Origin: Eubacteriales bacterium
GTDB taxonomy: Bacteria > Bacillota > Clostridia > Christensenellales > CAG-138
Length of the DNA stretch: 6,843 nt
NCBI GenBank assembly: GCA_030695285.1
Contig: JAUYTF010000290.1
Coordinates: 1-6,843, forward strand
Direction: 5' to 3'
The notes beneath the pieces were generated by a model. It did not search any database, was not told where the DNA came from, and was given only the letters and a program-made list of their open reading frames with translations. Numbering within the stretch: position 1 is the first letter of the stretch; each line of letters begins with the position of its first letter. Positions 1 to 4,521 of this stretch are shown one piece after another. The translations under genes and the position numbers were made by a program.

Positions 1-42
1 AAGTAAATTTGAAATCCTCCCCATATGTGCGCAAAAATAGAG

Positions 43-48
43 TATAAT
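43..48 (+). promoter_or_regulatory. Candidate -10 box upstream of the Cys-rich protein gene
   Basis: A perfect TATAAT lies 31 bases before the ATG at 79. No good -35 hexamer sits 16-18 bases upstream; the nearest TTGAAA, at 9-14, is 28 bases away. There is no TGn extension. Transcription from here would start inside the hairpin at 49-73. It could be a weak or activator-dependent promoter, or chance in an A+T-rich stretch. Confidence 0.35.
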
Positions 49-73
49 AAGGGCGTACCGTAGGTGCGCCCTT
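49..73. terminator. GC-rich hairpin before gene 1, possible terminator of an upstream gene
   Basis: Bases 49-59 pair with 63-73 (11 bp including one G-T wobble) around a 3-base loop. The GC-rich core is flanked by AA/TT. The U-tract is short on the + strand (only TT before GAAAT) and imperfect on the - strand (TTATTAT). It could end a gene lying left of the window, or be a structured 5' leader. It resembles the hairpin at 1174-1201 closely, sharing AGGTGCGCC. Confidence 0.45.
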
Positions 74-78
74 GAAAT

Positions 79-1113
79 ATGATAGAAAATGCAGGTAGGA
101 ATTTTTTGGATTTATTAAAGAAAGAAGTCATTCACAAAAGCCTGGGTGCCGGGCACATCGTTTCCCAATCGGAAAAGATCATCACTGTCCAGTTTGGCGA
201 AAGACAGATGAAATTTTCTTTTCCGTCTATTTTCCAGGAAATACTGACCATGCAGGATCGATCACTGCTGCAAGAAATTAAAGAATTATGCGAAAATGAA
301 ACATACGTAATCGACAGGCAAAAAGAGGAGCGGCTTAAAGAATACGAAAGCCGATTTGCTCCTGCACCGGGCGATAAGCCGGAGAAATCGAAACGAGCGA
401 AACAATATCGGGACAACAGCAATATCGCAATAAAGTGCAATTACTGCGACGGCGGCAGTTCGGAGACCGTTTTCGGGTATAAAAATATTTGCAGCAACGA
501 GGTCTTGCAGCAAAATGTAACGATCGATAAAAGGCCGTGGTGCAGTTCCGCCGTCTGCGAATGCAAAAAATACAGCACCGGCGAGATCAGTCGGGAGCAA
601 CTCGAACAGAAAAACAATGACGGCGGCTTTGTTTGCTACGAAAGTAAATTGCTGCTGGACTGGGTTGCGTCGGCCGGGCGGCACCAGAGCGAGAAACGAA
701 ACGATAAGCCGATCAAAATGACAAATGCACGCGTCAACCGACTATGCGTTCTGACGACCAAGCAGCACGGGCAAATTGAGATCGAACGCAGCATCTTCGC
801 CGCATTTATCGTCAGCGAAGTCGAGGTTGGCAATGAGAACAAGGAAGGAAATGTGCACGCGCACCCGGAATACAGAATCGAACTGACGCCGGAAGAAGCC
901 AAGAGCGTTTTTTTCTGGGATTTTCACAAGAACAAGTCCAAGCCTGAGATGCCATTTTGGGGCAGCGGACTGCTAAGGTATATTACGGACGTTCAGTCGA
1001 TTCACATCTTGGAAGCGATGCTGAAAGCTGCGGTTGAAACCGAGAAGAAGGATCGCATCCGCGAGATGCTGGAGTATTATTGCAGGGTGACTGCTGTTGC
1101 AGCGGCGAAGTAG
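79..1113 (+). CDS. Conserved Cys-rich protein of unknown function
   Basis: The function is unknown. Residues 10-55 form a short beta-rich segment with a V-I-H-K-x-(L)-G-x-G-x-I-V pattern followed by I-T-V-x-F and K-F-x-F-P. This recalls the small barrel domains at the ends of PcrA/UvrD-type helicases or CarD-like proteins. A charged helix and Lys/Arg-rich linker follow (60-115). A Cys cluster comes next: C120-x2-C123, C138, C155-x4-C160-x-C162 and C186, which suggests zinc or another metal. Residues 220-312 look like a compact alpha/beta domain ending in a W/G-rich stretch. From memory, this architecture is common among Bacillota hypothetical proteins; I could not check this. There is no signal peptide or membrane segment, so it is probably cytoplasmic. 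The ATG at 79 has only a weak, distant AGGTG. An in-frame TTG at 106 follows AGGTAGGA (93-100) at 5 bases and may be the true start (335 aa). The gene stands alone, with a hairpin on each side. Confidence 0.85.
   Translation: MIENAGRNFLDLLKKEVIHKSLGAGHIVSQSEKIITVQFGERQMKFSFPSIFQEILTMQDRSLLQEIKELCENETYVIDRQKEERLKEYESRFAPAPGDKPEKSKRAKQYRDNSNIAIKCNYCDGGSSETVFGYKNICSNEVLQQNVTIDKRPWCSSAVCECKKYSTGEISREQLEQKNNDGGFVCYESKLLLDWVASAGRHQSEKRNDKPIKMTNARVNRLCVLTTKQHGQIEIERSIFAAFIVSEVEVGNENKEGNVHAHPEYRIELTPEEAKSVFFWDFHKNKSKPEMPFWGSGLLRYITDVQSIHILEAMLKAAVETEKKDRIREMLEYYCRVTAVAAAK
93..100 (+). promoter_or_regulatory. Internal Shine-Dalgarno pointing to a TTG start at 106
   Basis: AGGTAGGA lies five bases before an in-frame TTG (106-108, codon 10 of the long reading). 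This is a better ribosome-binding context than that of the ATG at 79. The TTG start would still include the whole conserved-looking N-terminal segment, beginning L-D-L-L-K-K. Confidence 0.4.
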
Positions 1114-1173
1114 TTGCGGCTCTTGCGGGGGTTTTGAATGCGTATGAGCATTGCAGGAAATGTAGGAATATGA

Positions 1174-1201
1174 GAAAGGCGCGCCATGAGGTGCGCCTTT
1201 C
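1174..1201. terminator. Bidirectional Rho-independent terminator between convergent genes
   Basis: Bases 1174-1185 pair with 1190-1201, giving 12 bp with one G-T wobble around the loop ATGA. The outer A-T pairs form a U-rich run in either direction (CCTTTCT on +, CCTTTCTCAT on -). It lies 60 bases after the stop of the Cys-rich protein gene and 17 bases past the stop of the lipoprotein gene on the other strand, so it can serve both. The 1114-1173 spacer holds nothing else that I can identify. Confidence 0.8.
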
Positions 1202-1217
1202 TAACACCTTTGTTGCC

Positions 1218-2339
1218 TTAATCTACGCGCATACCTTCAGGATATTTTTGAAAAACATGATTGGTACTGTCGTAAAACAAATTGAACCAACTGTACGAAC
1301 CGTTTATCAGATATAGTAATTTGACTATAGACCCTTGGCCGAAGTGGAAGTAAGGATCAAAGCTATCCATCCATTTTCCGTCGAACATGACTCCGGGCAT
1401 CGGATTGCCAATTATGATCGATCCATCCCACCAGCAAACGAAACTACCAGGAACAACGAATGAAGGATCATTCCACCAACCGTCTGGCAGATTGCGGTAT
1501 GCAGATGTTAACAGGATTTCAAGGTGACCGTCACCGGGATAAAGGTCAATGATGGCAAAGCGTTGGGCAAAATTCACGTGGGAAGACTGATAATATAGAT
1601 CGTTGATTATCAACGATTGTCCTGCGTGATAGTCAATCTTGTCGAGTATTCCATCTCCATTGAGATCGACTTCTGCCCTATACTCATATATATCAAACAT
1701 GTCTTCTGCACATGTTCCCATTTGGATTGGTGTCTCACCCCATTGCTCAAGGATCGTGACGTATATGGTTAGGGTGTTGTTGTTTTCATTTGACTCGTTT
1801 ACATGATTGTCGCAGTCAACTTGGAATTCAATTCGATATTTCCCCGGTGCAGTCGGAGTCCAGTAAAACCCACTATTCCCATCGTAATGAATTTGACGAG
1901 CCCAGATGTGATCATGACCTCCATACCCCATTTCGGTGCCGTTCACATACCACTTAACATTGAAAACACCAGAGTCGTTATCTCCGCCATTGCCGACTCC
2001 CGTATCAAAAAAAATTCTTTCGCCAGCATAAAGCGCCGTTTCTTCATAATTTAAACCGGGGTATAAAACCGGATACAAATCCGCAAGTGCCACGATTTGT
2101 GATGGAGTGGGTGTAGGAGTCGGCGTAGGAGTTGGAGTAGGAGCTTGAGTAGGTGTTTGTGTTGGTACCGTTGTTGGCATTTGCGTTGGTATTGCAGTTG
2201 GCACTGCCGTCGGTACTTGTGTTTGTATGGCGGTTGGTGTGGGGGAGCGCATGTTTTCCGTGTTTGGAATGCAAGAATTCATAATAAGAGTCGTAATCAG
2301 CAAAATACTGGTTAGCACGAGCCGAGATTGAGTCCTCAT
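1218..2339 (-). CDS. Predicted secreted lipoprotein: Pro-Thr linker, CARDB-like domain, calcium-loop motif
   Basis: Numbering is from the ATG at 2339 (373 aa). Residues 1-22 are a type II signal peptide with basic start (R2, R6) and hydrophobic core. The M-N-S-C lipobox puts the lipidated Cys at 23; Met at -3 is slightly atypical. Residues 33-79 are a low-complexity Pro-Thr linker. Residues 87-197 resemble a CARDB-type Ig fold: a tail in D-x-x-N-x-V-N-E-S-N-E-N-N-N (about 175-188) is the typical signature of such adhesion-like modules. D225-D236 reads D-L-N-G-D-G-I-L-D-K-I-D, an EF-hand/dockerin/VCBS-like calcium loop, so the C-terminal half may be a calcium-binding beta structure. Expected location is the outer face of the cytoplasmic membrane; ligand unknown. 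A GTG at 2348 is in frame three codons upstream but lies only 2 bases after GGAAGG, so I prefer the ATG. The gene is monocistronic and more A+T rich than the PBP gene. Confidence 0.88.
   Translation of the reverse strand: MRTQSRLVLTSILLITTLIMNSCIPNTENMRSPTPTAIQTQVPTAVPTAIPTQMPTTVPTQTPTQAPTPTPTPTPTPTPSQIVALADLYPVLYPGLNYEETALYAGERIFFDTGVGNGGDNDSGVFNVKWYVNGTEMGYGGHDHIWARQIHYDGNSGFYWTPTAPGKYRIEFQVDCDNHVNESNENNNTLTIYVTILEQWGETPIQMGTCAEDMFDIYEYRAEVDLNGDGILDKIDYHAGQSLIINDLYYQSSHVNFAQRFAIIDLYPGDGHLEILLTSAYRNLPDGWWNDPSFVVPGSFVCWWDGSIIIGNPMPGVMFDGKWMDSFDPYFHFGQGSIVKLLYLINGSYSWFNLFYDSTNHVFQKYPEGMRVD
2103..2243 (-). repeat. Degenerate tandem repeat encoding the Pro-Thr linker
   Basis: This tract encodes about 47 residues with a four-residue period, x-P-T-x (V-P-T-A, I-P-T-Q, M-P-T-T and so on), ending in a pure T-P run. 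The underlying DNA is a 12-base quasi-repeat decaying to 6-base units, and the 6-base part is prone to slippage. In the protein it forms an extended spacer between the lipid anchor and the folded domains, of a kind often O-glycosylated in other secreted proteins. Confidence 0.85.
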
Positions 2340-2422
2340 AATCCTCACTTCCTTCCAATCGCAATAATCAGAGTTGCACAGAAATGATCCTTATCAGGTT
2401 ATAAACACCACTATTTAAGCAG

Positions 2423-2451
2423 AATATAACACTTGTTTCAATGCTTCGCAA
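2423..2451 (-). promoter_or_regulatory. Candidate promoter of the lipoprotein gene
   Basis: On the minus strand TTGCGA (2446-2451) and TATATT (2423-2428) are separated by 17 bases, matching the sigma-A consensus at 4/6 and 5/6. The predicted start near 2416 leaves an untranslated leader of roughly 75 bases before the ATG at 2339. An alternative, TTGAAA-17-TTAAAT, lies just downstream with a weaker -10. Confidence 0.5.
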
Positions 2452-2513
2452 CTTGGTGAAGCTAGTAAAGTTACAGCGTAGCAATTTCGAAATATAAACA
2501 AATATAGTAATTC

Positions 2514-2541
2514 TTTACGCGCCTCGATTTTCGTGTATAAT
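2514..2541 (+). promoter_or_regulatory. Promoter of the 213-aa protein gene
   Basis: A perfect TATAAT (2536-2541) has TTTACG (2514-2519) 16 bases upstream. Transcription should begin near 2548, about 22 bases before the GTG start, which leaves room only for the ribosome-binding site. A 10-base palindrome, ATTTCGAAAT (2484-2493), lies 20 bases upstream of the -35 and could be an operator half-site or chance. Confidence 0.65.
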
Positions 2542-2557
2542 ACTCTTAATTTCAGAC

Positions 2558-2562
2558 AGGAG
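2558..2562 (+). promoter_or_regulatory. Ribosome-binding site fixing the GTG start at 2570
   Basis: AGGAG ends seven bases before GTG 2570-2572, an optimal spacing. This supports GTG as the real initiator of the 213-aa protein. Confidence 0.8.
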
Positions 2563-2569
2563 AAAACCA

Positions 2570-3211
2570 GTGGACCCATCAAAACTCTATGTCGAATACT
2601 ACGCCAAGCTCCACGCCGACCGCGCCATGAGGCTTTGGCCGCACTTCCTTCAGAAGAGCGAGCGCCCGGACTTCATCTCAAAGCGCGGCGAACTCGGCAT
2701 GGAGATCACCCGCGCCGCCATCGAAGAATGGGCAAAGCAGGAGGCGGACATGAACCGCCACTTTGGTGACGGTATGCCCGGCGAAGCGGTAGAGCAGAGC
2801 ATTCTTGCGGACTGTAACATCGATACCATTGCCAACGGCGCGAAGGAGGGCGAGGACAGCCTCCTCTTCGAGCTGCCGCCGGATGTCAAGGAGATGCACG
2901 TCGGCCGCATTATCGAGCGCATCACAGACAAAACCATCGCACTCAAAGGCTACCAGCCCTGCCGCGAAAACTGGCTCTACATTTTCAGCGAGACCACAGG
3001 GCTTGACCGGGCCGACATGCTCCGCGTGCAGGCGTTTGTGGATGTGCAGGAGGAAGCGCTGCTCTTTGATAAGATTCTCGTCAAAGTAGGCTGCCTGCTC
3101 TATGTGCTCGCGCGCGGGGAAGCGCTCAGCGAGATTGCGCTCAGCTCTCGCGCGCTGCTGCGGCTGCATCGGCGGGCGCGGTGGCTGTCGATTCAAAACG
3201 GAAAGAAGTAG
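2570..3211 (+). CDS. Uncharacterised 213-aa protein, possible degenerate PD-(D/E)xK nuclease-like fold
   Basis: I do not recognise a named family. The N-terminal part reads E-R-P-D-F-I-x5-E-L-G-M-E-I-T-R-A (31-49). The order P-D-F, about ten residues, then G-(M/I)-E-(I/V)-T is the layout of the beta-hairpin core in many restriction-endonuclease-like proteins, with D34 and E45 as candidate metal ligands and T47 where the lysine usually sits. Next come a long amphipathic helix (48-65), an acidic middle (80-108), and helix I-I-E-R-I-T-D-K-T-I-A-L-K-G-Y followed by a strand W-L-Y-I-F (114-139), as in the later part of such folds. This is inference; no catalytic set is proven. The last 20 residues are strongly basic (R-R-A-R, G-K-K), consistent with nucleic-acid binding. 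It has three scattered Cys and no signal or membrane segment. It has its own promoter, ribosome-binding site and terminator, so it is monocistronic. Confidence 0.85.
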   Translation: MDPSKLYVEYYAKLHADRAMRLWPHFLQKSERPDFISKRGELGMEITRAAIEEWAKQEADMNRHFGDGMPGEAVEQSILADCNIDTIANGAKEGEDSLLFELPPDVKEMHVGRIIERITDKTIALKGYQPCRENWLYIFSETTGLDRADMLRVQAFVDVQEEALLFDKILVKVGCLLYVLARGEALSEIALSSRALLRLHRRARWLSIQNGKK

Positions 3212-3224
3212 AAAGACAAAAAAG

Positions 3225-3275
3225 AAAAACGCCGCTCCTGACGCAAATCGCGATTGGAACACGGCGTTTGTTTTT
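3225..3275. terminator. Bidirectional terminator between the 213-aa protein and nucleotidyltransferase genes
   Basis: AAACGCCG (3227-3234) pairs with CGGCGTTT (3262-3269) across a 27-base loop, which contains the palindrome AATCGCGATT (3246-3255). On the + strand the stem is followed by GTTTTT. On the - strand it is followed by a longer tract, TTTTTCTTTTTT. It starts 14 bases after one stop codon and lies directly beyond the other. Confidence 0.75.
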
Positions 3276-4077
3276 ACGAAACCAATGCTTCTAACTCCCG
3301 ACATAATGCCTGCCAGAGCTGATACGACTCATCCAACGTTTCCGCGCTTGCTCCTAAAGACACAAGCCGTTCAAGCCGCGCTTCACAATCTTCCGGCTTA
3401 ATCGCAAACTGGCGAATAAACTCTAACGAACGTTTGCGGCTGGGGAAGTAGACGCGGTTGAGCGCAAAGAGCGCCTGTAGAAAACGATCCAGCGCGAGGT
3501 CGAGCGTCGCATGATAAAAAAGGACGTCCTTGCGGCGGATGGCGCGCATGAAATCCTCCTCGTCGTCGATCTTTGGCAGACAGCGGGAGAGGATTGCATT
3601 CCGCAGAGAATCGGGATACACCGAGATACGCGATTTTAGCCCCGCGAGAAACGAGTCCGGGTCATAAAACGCGTGAATGCCCTCAAGAGATGCAAGCCGT
3701 CCGGTGGGGTAGAAATAGTTCTCCTCGCGCTCCGTTCGCTCCCCGCGCAGAATCGTATCGACCGACGACACAAACGCGCCCTGCGTAAAGAACATGAGAT
3801 AGACTTCCTGCCCGTCGATCAGTGCGGAATCGATTAAACCCCAGTGCGGATGCTCGGTTTCGCCATAGTCCGAAACATTGACCACGCCAGCGAGTTGGCC
3901 GAGCACATCCTCGCGCATGCTGCGCTCGGGAGTTTGCGCGCAAAACAGAAACAGGTCGATGTCGCCGTATCCGTCTGCTGGCAGGGCTTCGCCGCCTGTT
4001 TTGCCGATGGCGCGGATGAGCGCACATTGCCTGAGTGCGTTGAGAAGTAAATCGAATCTGTTTTGAATCGTCAGCAT
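3274..4077 (-). CDS. Nucleotidyltransferase-fold protein, DUF4037-like
   Basis: Numbering is from the ATG at 4077 (267 aa). Residues 27-42 read T-G-G, nine residues, then D39-I-D41-L, matching the polymerase-beta-type signature hG[GS]-x9-13-Dh[DE]h, so D39 and D41 would bind the metal-nucleotide. E-V-Y-L-M-F-F (about 102-108) may supply the third acidic strand. The C-terminal half is helical, with L-N-R-V-Y-F-P-S-R-K-R near 212-222, which I associate with DUF4037 proteins. Such enzymes transfer a nucleotide from NTP to a small molecule or macromolecule; the substrate here is unknown. Cytoplasmic. An upstream in-frame start (4128) would run into the tRNA terminator and lacks a ribosome-binding site, whereas AAGGAG lies seven bases before ATG 4077. 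The gene follows tRNA-Ala on the same strand but is separated from it by a terminator. Alternatives are an aminoglycoside-type adenylyltransferase relative or an antitoxin-like minimal enzyme; the length favours DUF4037. Confidence 0.88.
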   Translation of the reverse strand: MLTIQNRFDLLLNALRQCALIRAIGKTGGEALPADGYGDIDLFLFCAQTPERSMREDVLGQLAGVVNVSDYGETEHPHWGLIDSALIDGQEVYLMFFTQGAFVSSVDTILRGERTEREENYFYPTGRLASLEGIHAFYDPDSFLAGLKSRISVYPDSLRNAILSRCLPKIDDEEDFMRAIRRKDVLFYHATLDLALDRFLQALFALNRVYFPSRKRSLEFIRQFAIKPEDCEARLERLVSLGASAETLDESYQLWQALCRELEALVS

Positions 4078-4084
4078 GAGAGCG

Positions 4085-4090
4085 CTCCTT
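4085..4090 (-). promoter_or_regulatory. Ribosome-binding site that sets the nucleotidyltransferase start at 4077
   Basis: AAGGAG on the minus strand lies seven bases before ATG 4077. This decides against the longer reading from 4128, whose extra 17 residues overlap the tail of the tRNA terminator. Confidence 0.85.
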
Positions 4091-4126
4091 TCTCGTAAAA
4101 ATCGGTTCCGGATCATAGCGAGCAGC

Positions 4127-4155
4127 AAAAAACGCCCCGACTCGGGACGTTTTTC
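4127..4155 (-). terminator. Terminator of the tRNA-Ala gene
   Basis: On the minus strand AACGTCCCG pairs with CGGGGCGTT (one G-T wobble) around a 3-base loop and is followed by TTTTTT. It begins six bases after the encoded CCA end of the tRNA. On the + strand the wobble becomes a C-A mismatch, which supports minus-strand function. Confidence 0.88.
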
Positions 4156-4160
4156 TCATA

Positions 4161-4237
4161 TGGTGGAGCTTACCGGATTCGAACCGGTGATCTCTACACT
4201 GCCAGTGTAGCGCGATAGCCAACTTCGCTAAAGCCCC
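4161..4237 (-). tRNA. tRNA-Ala (anticodon GGC)
   Basis: The minus strand folds as a full cloverleaf. The acceptor is GGGGCTT with AAGCTCC, the D stem GCGA/TCGC, the anticodon stem CTACA/TGTAG with loop CTGGCAG, the variable loop AGATC, and the T arm ACCGG-TTCGAAT-CCGGT. The encoded CCA is at 4161-4163. Position 34-36 is GGC, reading Ala GCC/GCU codons. The G3-U70 wobble, the universal alanine identity element, is present (G3 paired with T70), as is A73. It has its own promoter and terminator. I see no copy of its 3' end elsewhere in the window, so there is no sign that it serves as an attachment site here. Confidence 0.97.
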
Positions 4238-4251
4238 GAGACGCAAGTGCT

Positions 4252-4280
4252 ATTATAGTGGAAAGGCGTAAATTTGTAAA
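4252..4280 (-). promoter_or_regulatory. Strong sigma-A promoter of tRNA-Ala
   Basis: On the minus strand TTTACA (4275-4280) and TATAAT (4252-4257) are separated by exactly 17 bases. This is near consensus, as expected for a stable-RNA gene. The predicted start, about 4245, is some 8 bases before the mature tRNA 5' end at 4237. Confidence 0.88.
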
Positions 4281-4313
4281 GACAAAAATTCGCGATTTCG
4301 ACAATGTTTTTTT

Positions 4314-4344
4314 CGCGGGTTTCACTCAGGCTGACCCGCGTTTT
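4314..4344 (+). terminator. Orphan terminator-like hairpin in the tRNA/PBP divergent region
   Basis: CGCGGGT (4314-4320) pairs perfectly with ACCCGCG (4334-4340) over a 13-base loop and is followed by TTTT on the + strand. It is also preceded by seven T's. No + strand gene lies upstream within reach, since the tRNA and nucleotidyltransferase are on the other strand. It may end an unseen small transcript or antisense RNA, insulate the PBP promoter, or be a relic. Confidence 0.45.
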
Positions 4345-4481
4345 CTCGAAATCAGCTCGGAAACGTATGCACAGTCGCATGCAAAACCAAGCGGACGAAA
4401 GCAGGGAAACCGCACTATTACACGCGGAATACCAGAAAGTATGAACTTTTTGCGGCATTCATGCAAGCGGTTGGCGCGCTA

Positions 4482-4490
4482 TGCTATAAT
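4482..4490 (+). promoter_or_regulatory. Extended -10 promoter of the PBP gene
   Basis: TGCTATAAT matches the extended -10 form TGnTATAAT exactly. No recognisable -35 lies 16-18 bases upstream, which fits extended -10 promoters. The predicted start, near 4497, gives a leader of about 25 bases. An inverted repeat, CGCTAT (4477-4482) and ATAGCG (4489-4494), brackets the -10 box and could be a repressor site. Confidence 0.6.
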
Positions 4491-4521
4491 AGCGACGACT
4501 TCAGATAAGGTGAAACAATCG

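Noticed and set aside
2101..2240. Repeated tract as a possible CRISPR or intergenic satellite
   Set aside because: There are no spacers, and the periodicity is in frame and coding (x-P-T-x), so it is a protein linker repeat.
2044..2364. Asn/Thr/Ser-rich 106-aa minus-strand frame
   Set aside because: It is the shifted reading of the Pro-Thr repeat of the lipoprotein gene; its low-complexity tract is explained by that repeat.
2465..2518. GTAAAG/CTTTAC and GCGTA/TACGC inverted pairs
   Set aside because: The arms are 5-6 bases and about 35-42 bases apart in A+T-rich DNA, which is expected by chance.
2678..3304. 208-aa open frame on the minus strand
   Set aside because: It is antisense to the 213-aa protein, which has a clear promoter, ribosome-binding site and terminator. 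It crosses the terminator hairpin and has a composition typical of a shadow frame.
4078..4128. N-terminal extension of the nucleotidyltransferase to 284 aa
   Set aside because: The upstream ATG lies in the tail of the tRNA terminator without a ribosome-binding site, while AAGGAG is ideally placed for ATG 4077.
3683..4246. 187-aa minus-strand frame spanning the tRNA
   Set aside because: It reads through tRNA-Ala and its terminator and overlaps the nucleotidyltransferase gene in another frame.
4228..4458. 76-aa minus-strand frame in the tRNA/PBP spacer
   Set aside because: It overlaps the tRNA 5' end and runs through the tRNA promoter, with no ribosome-binding site and no recognisable protein features.
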